A stretch of 64,000 nucleotides of DNA from Streptomyces cirratus (GTDB lineage: Bacteria > Actinomycetota > Actinomycetes > Streptomycetales > Streptomycetaceae), in NCBI RefSeq assembly GCF_014650775.1, contig NZ_BMVP01000001.1:186001-250000 (forward strand), read 5' to 3'. The translations under genes were made by a program, and so were the position numbers. Positions 7,005 through 17,354 of the stretch are shown in pieces. The notes below the pieces were generated by a model. It worked only from the letters and a program-made list of their open reading frames with translations. It was not told where the DNA came from and ran no database searches. The first letter of the stretch is position 1, and every line of letters begins with the position of its first letter.

Positions 7005-8414
7005 TCAGGGGTGTTCGACCAGCGGGAGCAGTTCGCTCGCGGGGTGGGGGCGGGCGTGTTCCCGCTGGTCGAGGCCGAAGGTGGTGAATGCGGTGCGGGC
7101 GGGCTGCGGGTAGGCCTCTTTGCCGGTGAGGGTGTTCAGGATGGCGGCGCTGCGCCAGGCCGCGAGGCCGAGGTCGGGGGCTCCGACGCCGTGGGTGTGG
7201 CGTTCGCCGTTCTGGACGTAGACGCTGCCGGTGATGCTGGGGTCGAGGATCATCCGGTAGCGGTCGTCGATGCGGGGGCGGCCCGAGGAGTCCTTGCGGA
7301 GGTAGGGGTCGAGGCCGGCGAGGAGGCTGGTGAGGGGGCGTTCGCGGTAGCCGGTGGCGAGGATGACGGCGTCGGTGGTGAGGCGGGAGCGGGTGCCTTG
7401 CTGGGTGTGTTCGAGGTGGAGTTCGACTTTGGTGGTGGCGACGCGGCCGGCGGTGCGGACGCTGACGCCGGGGGTGAGGACGGCGTCGGGCCAGCCGCCG
7501 TGGAGGGTGCGGCGGTAGAGCTCTTCGTGGATGGCGGCGATGGTGTCGGCGTCGATGCCCTTGTGGAGTTGCCATTGGGCGGGGACGAGCTGGTCGCGGA
7601 CGGGTTCGGGCAGGGCGTGGAAGTAGCGGGTGTAGTCGGGGGTGAAGTGTTCCAGGCCGAGTTTGGAGTACTCCATGGGGGCGAAGGAGGGGGTGCGGGC
7701 GAGCCAGGTGAGGCGTTCGCGGCCGGCGGGGCGGGCGCGGAGCAGGTCGAGGAAGACTTCGGCTCCGGACTGCCCTGATCCGATGACGGTGACGTGTTCG
7801 GCGCCGAGGACGCGTTCGCGGTTGTCGAGGTAGTCGCAGGAGTGGATGACGGGGACGGTCGGGGCTTCGGCGAGGGGGCGCAGGGGTTCGGGGATGTGGG
7901 GGGCGGTACCGATGCCGAGGGCGAGGTTGCGGGTGTAGGTGCGGCCGAGGGCTTCGGCTTCGCCGTCGCTGTCGAGTTGGGTGAAGTCGACTTCGAAGAC
8001 GTCGCGTTCGGGGTTCCAGCGGACGGCGTCGACTTGGTGGCCGAAGTGGAGTCCGGGGAGGCGGCCGGCTACCCAGCGGCAGTAGGCGTCGTATTCGGCG
8101 CGTTGGATGTGGAACTGCTCGGCGAAGTAGAAGGGGAACATGCGTTCCTTGTGCCGGAGGTAGTTGAGGTAGCTCCAGGGGCTGGTGGGGTCGGCGAGGG
8201 TGACGAGGTCGGCGAGGAAGGGGACTTGCAGGGTGGCTCCGTCGATGAGGAGTCCGGGGTGCCAGCGGAAGTCGCGGCGCTGGTCGTAGAAGGCGGTGGC
8301 CAGTTCGCCGGTTCCTTGCCGTGGGAGGCCGTGGGCGAGGGCGGCGAGGGAGAGGTTGAAGGGGCCGATGCCGATTCCTACGAGGTCATGGGGTGCTTCG
8401 GGCTGCGCGGTCAT
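7005..8414 (-). CDS. L-lysine N6-hydroxylase family (IucD/DesB-like) flavin monooxygenase
   Basis: 469 residues from ATG 8414. The FAD-binding motif GIGIGPFNLSLAAL is at residues 13-26, an NADPH-binding glycine motif VIGSGQSGAE lies mid-protein, and the family's DAVILATGYR motif is near residue 360. These enzymes convert lysine, cadaverine or ornithine to the N-hydroxy amine that is later acylated to a hydroxamate in siderophores. Its start lies inside the end of the upstream PLP decarboxylase gene (29-nt overlap), so the two are translationally coupled. That pairing mirrors desA-desB of desferrioxamine synthesis and suggests hydroxylation of the decarboxylated amine. The acyltransferase and NIS synthetase (desC, desD) are absent here, so no gene symbol is given. 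Confidence 0.88.
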   Translation of the reverse strand: MTAQPEAPHDLVGIGIGPFNLSLAALAHGLPRQGTGELATAFYDQRRDFRWHPGLLIDGATLQVPFLADLVTLADPTSPWSYLNYLRHKERMFPFYFAEQFHIQRAEYDAYCRWVAGRLPGLHFGHQVDAVRWNPERDVFEVDFTQLDSDGEAEALGRTYTRNLALGIGTAPHIPEPLRPLAEAPTVPVIHSCDYLDNRERVLGAEHVTVIGSGQSGAEVFLDLLRARPAGRERLTWLARTPSFAPMEYSKLGLEHFTPDYTRYFHALPEPVRDQLVPAQWQLHKGIDADTIAAIHEELYRRTLHGGWPDAVLTPGVSVRTAGRVATTKVELHLEHTQQGTRSRLTTDAVILATGYRERPLTSLLAGLDPYLRKDSSGRPRIDDRYRMILDPSITGSVYVQNGERHTHGVGAPDLGLAAWRSAAILNTLTGKEAYPQPARTAFTTFGLDQREHARPHPASELLPLVEHP

Positions 8415-9825
8415 CGGTGGGTGCTGCCTTCCGGGAGGGGGTCGGGGCCAGGAGGGTGAGGAGGGCTTGCAGGTCCCGCTGCGTGGTGTGGGGGTTGAGG
8501 AGGGTGGCTTTGAGCCAGAGGCGGCCGCCGGCGGTGGCGCGGCCGAGCACGGCGCTGCCGTCGAGGAGGAGGGTGCGGCGCAGGGCCGCGAGCTGGTCGT
8601 CGTCCGTGGGGGTGGGGCGGAAGAGGACCGTGCTGATGGTGGGGGGCGCGTGGAGTTCGAAGCCGGGGTGTGCGTCGAGGAGTTCGGCGAGCCGGTGGGC
8701 TGCGGCGCAGGTGAGGTCGATGAGGTGGGCGAGTCCGTCGCGGCCGAGTGAGCGCAGGGTGGTGGCGATCTTGAGGGCGTCGGGGCGGCGGGTGGTGCGC
8801 AGGGAGCGGCCGAGGAGGTCGGGGAGGCCTGCTTCGGTGTCGTCGGTGGCGTTGAGGTAGTCGGCCTGGTGGGCGAGAGGGGCCAGCAGGGCGGTGTCGG
8901 GGACGGCGAGGAGTCCCGCGGCGACGGGTTGCCAGCCGAGTTTGTGCAGGTCGAGGGTGAGGGAGTGGGCGCGGGAGAGGCCTTCGACCTTGGTGCGGTG
9001 GCGGGGGCTGAGGGCGAGGAGGCCCCCGTAGGCGGCGTCGATGTGGAGGTCGGCGCCGTGCTGGTGGCAGAGGTCGGCGAGGGGGCCGAGGGGGTCGATG
9101 AGGCCGGCGTCGGTGGTGCCTGCGGTGGCGGCGACGAGGACGGGGCCGGTGGTGCGGGTGAGGGCTTCGGCGACGCGGTCGGGGTCGAGTGTCCCGGTGG
9201 GGGTGGGGAGGGCGATGGCGGGGGGCAGCCCGAGGAGCCATGCGGAGCGGGGCACGGAGTGGTGGGCGTTGGTTCCGTGGAGGACGGTGAGGCGGGGTCC
9301 GTGGCGTTCGCGGGCCAGGAGCAGGGCGAGCTGGTTGGCTTCGGTGCCGCCGGTGGTGACGAGGGCGTCGGCGCGGGGGGTGTCGTAGAACTCGGCGGCG
9401 AGGGTGCGGGTGAGGAGCGCTTCGACGGCGGAGGCGGCGGGGGCCTGGTCCCAGGAGTCGAGGGAGGGGTTGAGGGCGCTCGCGGCGAGGTCGGCTGCTG
9501 CGGCGACGGCGAGTGGCGGGCAGTGCAGGTGGGCGGCGCACAGGGGGTCGGCGGGATCCGCGGCGCCGGCGGTGAGGGTGTGGACGAGGGTGCGCAGGGC
9601 TTCGTGGTCGCCGGTGCCGTGGGTGGGGAGTACGTCGCCCAGTGCGGCCAGGACGCGGGCGGTGACGGTTTCGGGTCCGCCGGCGGGGAGGGGGCCACCG
9701 CGTTCTTCGGCTCCGGTGCGCAGGGCGCCGAGGACGGTGTCGATGAGGGGCCGCAGGGCGTCGGCGCCGCCGGGGCCGCCGGCGAGCGGGGGCAGGGGCG
9801 TCGGGGTGCCGGGCGGGCTGGTCAT
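8386..9825 (-). CDS. PLP-dependent amino acid decarboxylase (group II, DesA-like)
   Basis: 479 residues from ATG 9825, with AAGGA 7 nt upstream. The group II decarboxylase fold is clear: TTGGTEANQLAL (PLP phosphate region), the cofactor Asp in LHIDAAYGG, and the PLP lysine in LDLHKLGWQPV. HLHCPPL near the substrate entrance is typical of the L-2,4-diaminobutyrate/lysine decarboxylase subgroup. With the coupled lysine-hydroxylase downstream, lysine to cadaverine is the most likely reaction, as in DesA, but other diamino acids are possible. A 13-bp leader hairpin lies 20-51 nt upstream. No DmdR/IdeR-type iron box was seen between this gene and pepN, which is unusual if the pair makes a siderophore. 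Confidence 0.85.
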   Translation of the reverse strand: MTSPPGTPTPLPPLAGGPGGADALRPLIDTVLGALRTGAEERGGPLPAGGPETVTARVLAALGDVLPTHGTGDHEALRTLVHTLTAGAADPADPLCAAHLHCPPLAVAAAADLAASALNPSLDSWDQAPAASAVEALLTRTLAAEFYDTPRADALVTTGGTEANQLALLLARERHGPRLTVLHGTNAHHSVPRSAWLLGLPPAIALPTPTGTLDPDRVAEALTRTTGPVLVAATAGTTDAGLIDPLGPLADLCHQHGADLHIDAAYGGLLALSPRHRTKVEGLSRAHSLTLDLHKLGWQPVAAGLLAVPDTALLAPLAHQADYLNATDDTEAGLPDLLGRSLRTTRRPDALKIATTLRSLGRDGLAHLIDLTCAAAHRLAELLDAHPGFELHAPPTISTVLFRPTPTDDDQLAALRRTLLLDGSAVLGRATAGGRLWLKATLLNPHTTQRDLQALLTLLAPTPSRKAAPTDDRAARSTP

Positions 9826-9844
9826 CGGGTGTCCTTAAACCGTG

Positions 9845-9876
9845 GCTGGGCGGGGACAGTCCGGTCCCCGCCCAGC
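9845..9876 (-). terminator. Hairpin between pepN and the decarboxylase gene
   Basis: A perfect 13-bp stem (9845-9857 with 9864-9876) with a 6-nt loop lies 20 nt upstream of the decarboxylase start and 120 bp after the pepN stop. It could terminate pepN, or act within the leader of the decarboxylase operon as an attenuator. The sequence does not decide between these. Confidence 0.55.
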
Positions 9877-9995
9877 ACAACGATCAGACCCGAATGGGGT
9901 AACCGCCGGGGTTTGTCCGATTGCCCCGTACGGGTGGGGCGCACGGCCGGCTGTTCGACCGGTGGCCCTGTCGTTCGGGGGGCGGCGGCAGTGGG

Positions 9996-12500
9996 TCAGC
10001 CCGCGGTGCGTACGCGCAGGGCGCGGGCGAGGTCGTCGAGCTGGTCGACGAGCTTGCGCCGCAGCAGCGGGATGAGCTCGGGGTCTTCGAGGCAGGCGCG
10101 CCCGGCCCGCAGGTTGTCCTCGTCGACGGCGTGGGCGGGGAAGGCCCAGCGGCCGGCGGCGTCGCCGATGGCGGGTCCGCGGCGGGCCGCGACGGCGATC
10201 GCCTCGGGGTAGTAGCGCGGGACGTAGTCCTGGACGAGGTCGGCCTGTTCGGGCTGCCAGAAGCCCTGGGCGGTGGCGCTGAACAGGTAGTTGGACAGGG
10301 TGTCGTCGTGGAAGAGCCGGTTCCAGGCGGCTTCCTTGGCTTCGGCGCTGGGCAGTGCCGCGCGGCAGCGGGCGGCGCCTTCCTCGCCGGTGGCGGTGGG
10401 GTCGGCGGCGAGGGCGGCGGTGATGTCGCTCTCGCCGACGGCGCCGAGGACGGCGAGCCGGGCCAGGATGCGCCAGCGCAGTTCGGGGTCGAGTTCGGGC
10501 CCGCCGGGTACGGTGCCGTCGGCCAGCCAGGTGGCGAGGGTGTCGGGCTGGGTGGCGCTGTCGATGCGGACGCGTACGGCGGCCAGGCGCAGGCCGGGGT
10601 CGGACCCGTCCTCGGTGCGGCGCAGCAGGGCGCGGGCGGTGTCGGTGATGGTGGCGAGGGCGGCGGTGCGCTGCGCGGGGGCGACGTAGCGGGCGGCGAT
10701 GTGGGTCCGGGCGAAGGCGAGTACGCCTTGGACGATGGCCAGGTCCTGCTCGTCCGGCAGGTGGGCGCGGGCGGTTTCCAGGTAGGCGTCCGGTTCCAGT
10801 TCGCCGTCGCGGACCATGTCGCGCAGGGAGTTCCACACGACGGCGCGGGTGAGCGGGTCGGGCAGGGCGGACAGGCTGCGCAGGGCGGTTTCGACGGAGG
10901 TGGCGTCGAGGCGGATCTTGGCGTAGCCGAGGTCGCCGTCGTTGAGGAGGACCAGGGCGGGGCGGGGGCCGCTGACGGAGAGGACCTCGTCGGAGGGTAC
11001 GTCGAGGCTGAGGCGCTCGCGCAGTTCGAGATCGCGGCGGCCCGGTACGCGGTCGTAGAGGCCGACGCCGATGTGGTGGGGGCGGCTGCCGTGGTGGTCG
11101 ACGGTGAGGGTCCAGCCGGAGGCGTTCTCCTCGATGCGGGGGCTGAGGGTGTCGACGCCGGTGGTGCGCAGCCACACGTCGGCCCAGGCGTGGACGTCGC
11201 GTTCGGTGTGGGCGGCGAGGGAGTCGACGAAGTCGGCGAGTGAGGCGTTGGCGAACTTGTGGCGGGTGAAGTGGGTGTTGATGCCGTCGAGGAAGTCCTT
11301 TTCGCCGAGCCAGGCGACGAGCTGGCGCAGCGCGGATGCGCCCTTGGCGTAGGAGATGCCGTCGAAGTTGAGGAGGGCGGAGGCGGTGTCGGGGACGGCG
11401 TCGGGGGCGACGGGGTGGGTGGAGGGCCGCTGGTCGGCGTCGTAGCCCCAGGGCTTGCGTTCCATGCCGAACTCGGTCCAGGTGCCGGTGAAGCGGGTGG
11501 CTTCGACGAGGGTCTGGTAGCCCATGTACTCGGCGAAGGACTCGTTCAGCCAGATGTCGTCCCACCAGCGCAGGGTGACGAGGTCGCCGAACCACATGTG
11601 GGCCATCTCGTGGGCGATGACCATGGCGCGGCGCTGGCGTTCGGTGTCGGTGACGGCGGAGCGGAAGATGAATTCGTCGCGGAAGGTGACGAGGCCGGGG
11701 TTCTCCATGGCGCCCGCGTTGAATTCGGGGACGAAGGCCTGGTCGTAGGAGTCGAAGGGGTAGGGCTCGGCGAACTTTTCGTGGTAGCGGTCGAAGCAGT
11801 CCTTGGTGACGGAGAGGATCTCCTCGGCGTCCGCGTCGAGGTGGGGGGCCAGGGAGCGCCGGCAGTGGAGGGCGAAGGGCAGCCCGGCGTGGTCGGTGCG
11901 GACGCTGTGCCAGGGGCCGGCGGCGACGGCGGCGAGGTAGGTGGAGATGACGGGGGTGGGGGCGGAGGTCCAGATTCCCGCGCCGTCGCCCTCGCGGTCG
12001 CCGGTGCGGGTGGTGATGCCGTTGGCGAGGACGTACCAGTGGGAGGGCGCGGTGACGGTGAACTCGAAGACGGCCTTGAGGTCGGGCTGGTCGAAGGCGG
12101 GGAAGACGCGCTGGACGTCGTCCATGAACATCTGGGTGTAGACGTACGTCTCCCCGTCCTCGGGGTCGGTGAAGCGGTGCAGGCCCTCGCCGGTACGGGA
12201 GTAGCGCATGCGGGTGTCGACGCGCAGTTCGTGGGGGCCTTCGGCGAGGCCGGTCAGCGGGAGGCGGCTGCCGTCGAGGGTGGAAGGGTCGAGGGGGTGG
12301 CCGTCGAGCTCGACGGAGCGCAGTTCCTCCGGTTTGAGTTCGAGGAACGTGTCACCGGGGGTGCGGGCGCTGAACCGGATGACGGTCGCGGAGTCGAAGG
12401 TCTCGTCGCCGGTGGTCAGGTCGAGGGTGACGGCGTAGTGGTGGACGTCGAGGAGCTGGGCTCGGAGCTGCGCTTCGTCGCGCGTCAGGGCGGAGGACAT
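9996..12500 (-). CDS. pepN: Aminopeptidase N (M1 family)
   Basis: 834 residues from ATG 12500; an ATG three codons upstream (12509) is an equal alternative. The M1 hallmarks are complete: the exopeptidase motif GAMEN at 263-267 and the zinc site HEMAH at 297-301 with E320 in WLNESFAEYMG. The C-terminal ERAP1-like helical domain fills roughly residues 500-834. This cytosolic zinc enzyme removes N-terminal residues from peptides, especially Ala, Leu, Lys and Arg, in protein turnover. There is no signal peptide. Chorismate mutase lies 41 bp upstream on the same strand and the siderophore-like pair follows 170 bp downstream, so a longer transcript is possible. Confidence 0.96.
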   Translation of the reverse strand: MSSALTRDEAQLRAQLLDVHHYAVTLDLTTGDETFDSATVIRFSARTPGDTFLELKPEELRSVELDGHPLDPSTLDGSRLPLTGLAEGPHELRVDTRMRYSRTGEGLHRFTDPEDGETYVYTQMFMDDVQRVFPAFDQPDLKAVFEFTVTAPSHWYVLANGITTRTGDREGDGAGIWTSAPTPVISTYLAAVAAGPWHSVRTDHAGLPFALHCRRSLAPHLDADAEEILSVTKDCFDRYHEKFAEPYPFDSYDQAFVPEFNAGAMENPGLVTFRDEFIFRSAVTDTERQRRAMVIAHEMAHMWFGDLVTLRWWDDIWLNESFAEYMGYQTLVEATRFTGTWTEFGMERKPWGYDADQRPSTHPVAPDAVPDTASALLNFDGISYAKGASALRQLVAWLGEKDFLDGINTHFTRHKFANASLADFVDSLAAHTERDVHAWADVWLRTTGVDTLSPRIEENASGWTLTVDHHGSRPHHIGVGLYDRVPGRRDLELRERLSLDVPSDEVLSVSGPRPALVLLNDGDLGYAKIRLDATSVETALRSLSALPDPLTRAVVWNSLRDMVRDGELEPDAYLETARAHLPDEQDLAIVQGVLAFARTHIAARYVAPAQRTAALATITDTARALLRRTEDGSDPGLRLAAVRVRIDSATQPDTLATWLADGTVPGGPELDPELRWRILARLAVLGAVGESDITAALAADPTATGEEGAARCRAALPSAEAKEAAWNRLFHDDTLSNYLFSATAQGFWQPEQADLVQDYVPRYYPEAIAVAARRGPAIGDAAGRWAFPAHAVDEDNLRAGRACLEDPELIPLLRRKLVDQLDDLARALRVRTAG

Positions 12501-12541
12501 GGGGCCCATGCTGCCGGATGCGGCGGCCGGGCCCCAGGGGT

Positions 12542-12907
12542 CTACTCTTCGCCCGCAGCGATCGTCTCGTGGTGGCGGATGACCTCGGCGATGATGAAGT
12601 TGAGGAGCTTTTCCGCGAAGGCCGGGTCGAGTTTGGCGTTCTCGGCGAGCTGGCGCAGGCGGGCGATCTGGCGGGCCTCGCGGCTCGGGTCCGCGGGGGG
12701 CAGCTGGTGGCGGGCCTTGAGGTGGCCGACCTGCTGGGTGCACTTGAAGCGCTCGGCGAGCATGTGGACGACGGCCGCGTCGATGTTGTCGATGCTGTCC
12801 CTGAGGCGGGCCAGTTCGGCGGTGACGTCCTCGCCGGTCGTCTGGCCGGGCGTCTCGCCGGTCGCCTGACCGGTGACGTCGGGCTCGTCGGGGTGGCTGG
12901 TGTTCAT
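12542..12907 (-). CDS. Chorismate mutase (AroQ type, monofunctional)
   Basis: 121 residues from ATG 12907. Residues about 28-118 form the all-helical AroQ domain: LARLRDSIDNIDAAVVHMLAERFKC with the conserved Arg/Asp/Ile pattern, QVGHLKARHQLPPADPSREARQ with the catalytic Lys and Arg region, and the terminal helix. It converts chorismate to prephenate for Phe/Tyr synthesis and needs no partner domain. The first about 27 residues (rich in Gly/Thr/Pro) are a variable tail with repeats of TGE/TTGE. No secretion signal, so it is the cytoplasmic form. It precedes pepN by 41 bp on the same strand. Confidence 0.9.
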   Translation of the reverse strand: MNTSHPDEPDVTGQATGETPGQTTGEDVTAELARLRDSIDNIDAAVVHMLAERFKCTQQVGHLKARHQLPPADPSREARQIARLRQLAENAKLDPAFAEKLLNFIIAEVIRHHETIAAGEE

Positions 12908-13032
12908 GGTCCCCGAGAATACGTGCGTGAACGGCTGTCGACCTGGTCGGCCGGTCAGTGAGACGACCGGGCCTGGGCGGGCCGGGGTGTGCGGTGACGG
13001 TGGGGATGCGGGCGGTGACGGGCGGTCGCCCC

Positions 13033-13111
13033 GGGCGGTGCGGGCCCCGGGCGGCGCGCGCTTCGGGTGGGCGCCTTGGGCGGTGCGGGCCCGGGCTTCG
13101 GACGGGCGCGC
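13033..13111. repeat. Degenerate GC-rich tandem duplication
   Basis: The 287-bp gap between chorismate mutase and the trypsin gene is about 80 percent G+C by eye. GGGCGGTGCGGGCCC followed by a CTTCGG segment occurs twice (about 13033-13074 and 13078-13111), with further partial GGGCTTCGG copies to 13145. No gene is seen in it. Confidence 0.4.
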
Positions 13112-13150
13112 GCCCCGGGCGGGCACGGGCTTCGGGCGGGCGGGGGCCTC

Positions 13151-13181
13151 GGCCTCCCGGGCCGGAGCGGGCCGGGAGGCC
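13151..13181 (-). terminator. Terminator of the trypsin gene
   Basis: A 10-bp stem (13151-13160 with 13172-13181) lies 14 bp beyond the stop codon of the trypsin gene on the minus strand. Confidence 0.65.
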
Positions 13182-13194
13182 GGGGCGGGGTGGG

Positions 13195-15008
<1,814 letters not shown>

Positions 15009-15039
15009 CCGGCGGGACCGGCCGGGCCGGGCCAGGCCG

Positions 15040-15894
15040 TCAGTGGAGGAAGAAGTCCGCGGCCAGGCGCTGGAAGTCTTCGGCGGCCTCGGCCTGGACC
15101 AGGTGGCCGCAGCGGGGGAAGACGTGGAGCCGGGCGTCGGGGATGGCCTTGAGTGCGACGAACGCCCCGCCGACGGGGGTGACGCGGTCCTCCCGCCCCC
15201 AGGTCAGCAGCACCGGGCAGCCGATGCGGTGCGTCTCGCGCCACAGGAGCGAACCCTCGGGCCACTTGGCGAACGAGGCGGCCATCCGGGCACTGCCCAG
15301 CCGGGCGCGCGGGTCGACGGCCTCGGCGTAGCGCTCCTCGACGAGTGCGTCGGTGACGAGGGACGGGTCGTGCACGAGGGTGCTGAGGAAGGCCCGCATC
15401 TGCTCGCGGGTCGGCTCGGGCGAGCCGCCGAACTCGATGAGCCGCCGCAGGCCTTCGGTGGGCGCGGCGGAGAAGAGGTTCAGGGAGAGCCCGGCGGGGG
15501 CGTTCAGCAGCAGCCTGCCCACCCGGTCGGGGTGGCCGAGGGCGATCCGGGCGGCGGTGCCGCCACCGAGCGAGGTCCCGAGGAAGTGGGCGCGGGGTAT
15601 GCGGAGTTCGTCCATGAGGGCGACGACGGCGTGGGCGCTGTACGAGAAGTAGTCGCGGTCGGGCTCCGGCAGGTCGGAGCGGCCGTATCCGGGCTGGTCG
15701 ATGAGCAGCGTACGGAAGCGCTCGGCGAAGTGGGGCAGGTTGTCGGCGAAGTTTCCCCAGCCCGAGGCGCCCGGGCCGCCACCGTGCAGCATGACGAGAA
15801 CGGGGGCGTCGGCGGGGCCGGCCTCGTGGTAGTGGAGGGTGAGCGGACCCGCCGCGGCGGTGCGGGAGGTGTTCTCGTACGTGTGAATCGGCAT
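15040..15894 (-). CDS. Alpha/beta hydrolase, meta-cleavage-product hydrolase type (HsaD/BphD-like)
   Basis: 284 residues from ATG 15894. The nucleophile S108 lies in GTSLGG; the oxyanion-hole region is LHGGGPGASGWGNF (37-50), characteristic of C-C bond hydrolases such as HsaD and BphD. The acid is the Asp in WGREDRVTP and the base is the His in CGHLVQ. HsaD cleaves the steroid-derived dienoic acid 4,9-DSHA; the nearby KstR2/HIP genes make a steroid link plausible, but BphD-type hydrolases of other aromatic pathways look alike. It lies on the same strand as the two SDR genes but is separated from them by 547 bp of repetitive DNA, so it may be transcribed separately. Confidence 0.82.
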   Translation of the reverse strand: MPIHTYENTSRTAAAGPLTLHYHEAGPADAPVLVMLHGGGPGASGWGNFADNLPHFAERFRTLLIDQPGYGRSDLPEPDRDYFSYSAHAVVALMDELRIPRAHFLGTSLGGGTAARIALGHPDRVGRLLLNAPAGLSLNLFSAAPTEGLRRLIEFGGSPEPTREQMRAFLSTLVHDPSLVTDALVEERYAEAVDPRARLGSARMAASFAKWPEGSLLWRETHRIGCPVLLTWGREDRVTPVGGAFVALKAIPDARLHVFPRCGHLVQAEAAEDFQRLAADFFLH

Positions 15895-16060
15895 GATCAC
15901 AGCATCGCCGATGGGAAGTCGGGGCCAGGATGGTTCGGCGGGGAGGCGTAGCGGGTAGTCATACCGCAACGCACGCGCGAAGCCCCGGACCCGACCCCTC
16001 GCCAGGGGGCCGGGCCCGCGGCGCGTCCCGACCCCGGACCGCGCCCCAGCCCCCGCCGCG

Positions 16061-16385
16061 CCTGACGGGCCGCAACGCCCCGGGGCCGAAGGCCGACTGC
16101 GGGGGCCGCCACCGCGGGCCCCATCCGGCACCACGCCACAACACCCCGGGCCAAGGCCAACCCCGGGCCGGGGGCCGCCCTCCCCCAACCCCCGGCCGCT
16201 ATCCGGGACTCGGCGCCGCCCGGCATGGCGCCATAACGCCCCGGGCAGAAGGCCGGCCCCGGGCCCCGCGCGCGGCGTCACGACACCGGGCCGAAGGCCA
16301 GCCCGGCCCGGGGCCGCCGCCGCGAACCCCGCCCCGCCCGGCGCCAGGCCACAGCGCCCCCGGGCCGGGTGTCCGAGCGGTACGG
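16061..16385. repeat. Degenerate tandem repeat in a 547-bp gene-free gap
   Basis: The gap 15895-16441 holds no credible gene. At least four and perhaps five degenerate units begin near 16061, 16126, 16221, 16274 and 16339. The shared core is roughly AACGCCCCGGGCC, then RAAGGCC, then CCCCGGG and GGGGCCGCC; unit spacing is irregular (45-95 bp). The first part of the gap (15895-16060) shows only G+C-rich sequence. Confidence 0.5.
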
Positions 16386-16441
16386 TCGCGACGCCCCCCG
16401 GCCGGGGGCGCAGGTCCCCCTCGGCGGACGGGGCCGGCGCG

Positions 16442-17353
16442 CTACTGCCCCGATCCGTAGACCGCCCCCGGGGGCTGCGCGCGCGCCAGGAGCTTCGCCG
16501 CCGTCTCGCCCGCCTCCGACGGCGTCCAGCGCGCGGAGCGCTCGGCCGTCGGGCCGGGCCGCCAGCCCTCCATCACCGTGATCCGGCCCCCCTCCGCCTC
16601 GAAGACGCGCCCCGTCACCCCCTCCGAGGCCGCCGAGCCCAGCCACACCACCAGCGGCGACACGTTCTCCGGGGCCATCGCGTCGAAGCCGCCCCCGCCC
16701 GGCGCCGCCATGGCCCCGGCGAAGGTCCGTTCCGTCATCCGGGTCCGCGCGGCCGGCGCGATCGCGTTGACCTGGACCCCGTAGCGGCCCATCTCCGCCG
16801 CCGCGACCAGCGTCAGCGCCAGGATCCCCGCCTTGGCCGCGCTGTAGTTCCCCTGTCCGACCGAGCCCAGCAGCCCCGCGCCCGAGGAGGTGTTGACCAC
16901 CCGTGCCGCGACGGGCCGCCCCGCCTTCGCCTCGGCCCGCCAGTACACCGCCGCGTGCTTGAGCGGCAGGAAGTGCCCTTTCAGGTGGACCCGGACCACC
17001 GCGTCCCAGTCGTCCTCGTCCAGGTTCACCAGCATCCGGTCCCGCAGGAACCCGGCGTTGTTGACCAGCGTGTCCAGGCGGCCGAACGCCCCGAGTGCGC
17101 ACTCCACCAGGGACGCCGCGCCCTCGCCGGTGGCGATGTCCCCGCCGTGCGCGACGGCCTCCCCTCCCGCCGCCTCGATCTCGGCCACCACTCGGGCGGC
17201 CGGGCTGTCGGGGCCGGGGAGCCCGTCGAGCCCCACGCCGAGGTCGTTGACCACGACCCGCGCCCCTTGCGCCGCGAAGGCCAGCGCGTGGGCGCGGCCC
17301 AGTCCCCGCCCCGCGCCCGTCACGATGACCACGCGCCCCTCGGCAAGTCCCAT
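16442..17353 (-). CDS. Short-chain dehydrogenase/reductase (Rv3548c-like, HIP cluster)
   Basis: 303 residues. Classical SDR: cofactor motif TGAGRGLG at 13-20, structural NNAG, and catalytic Ser with YSAAK. The N-terminal GRVVIVTGAGRGLGRAHALAFAAQGARVVVNDLG matches the longer SDR subgroup that includes mycobacterial Rv3548c and the peroxisomal MFE-2 (3R)-hydroxyacyl-CoA dehydrogenase domain. In the mycobacterial HIP gene set this SDR adjoins another SDR and echA20, exactly the order seen here. It probably oxidises or reduces a hydroxyl on a CoA-bound ring-degradation intermediate. Its ATG (17353) is 1 nt from the stop of the upstream SDR gene, so the two are co-translated. The precise step is inference. 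Confidence 0.85.
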   Translation of the reverse strand: MGLAEGRVVIVTGAGRGLGRAHALAFAAQGARVVVNDLGVGLDGLPGPDSPAARVVAEIEAAGGEAVAHGGDIATGEGAASLVECALGAFGRLDTLVNNAGFLRDRMLVNLDEDDWDAVVRVHLKGHFLPLKHAAVYWRAEAKAGRPVAARVVNTSSGAGLLGSVGQGNYSAAKAGILALTLVAAAEMGRYGVQVNAIAPAARTRMTERTFAGAMAAPGGGGFDAMAPENVSPLVVWLGSAASEGVTGRVFEAEGGRITVMEGWRPGPTAERSARWTPSEAGETAAKLLARAQPPGAVYGSGQ

Positions 17354-17354
17354 C

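Noticed and set aside
8411..9880. Arg/Pro-rich frames overlapping the decarboxylase gene
   Set aside because: Composition and overlap with a complete PLP enzyme show these are frame shadows.
9826..9995. Iron box (IdeR/DmdR-type 19-bp palindrome) before the siderophore-like pair
   Set aside because: No TTAGGTTAGGCTAACCTAA-like sequence could be found on either strand.
15930..16460. A 176-codon plus-strand frame in the repetitive gap
   Set aside because: The product is Pro/Gly/Arg-rich without domain features and the DNA is a degenerate tandem repeat, so coding is unlikely.
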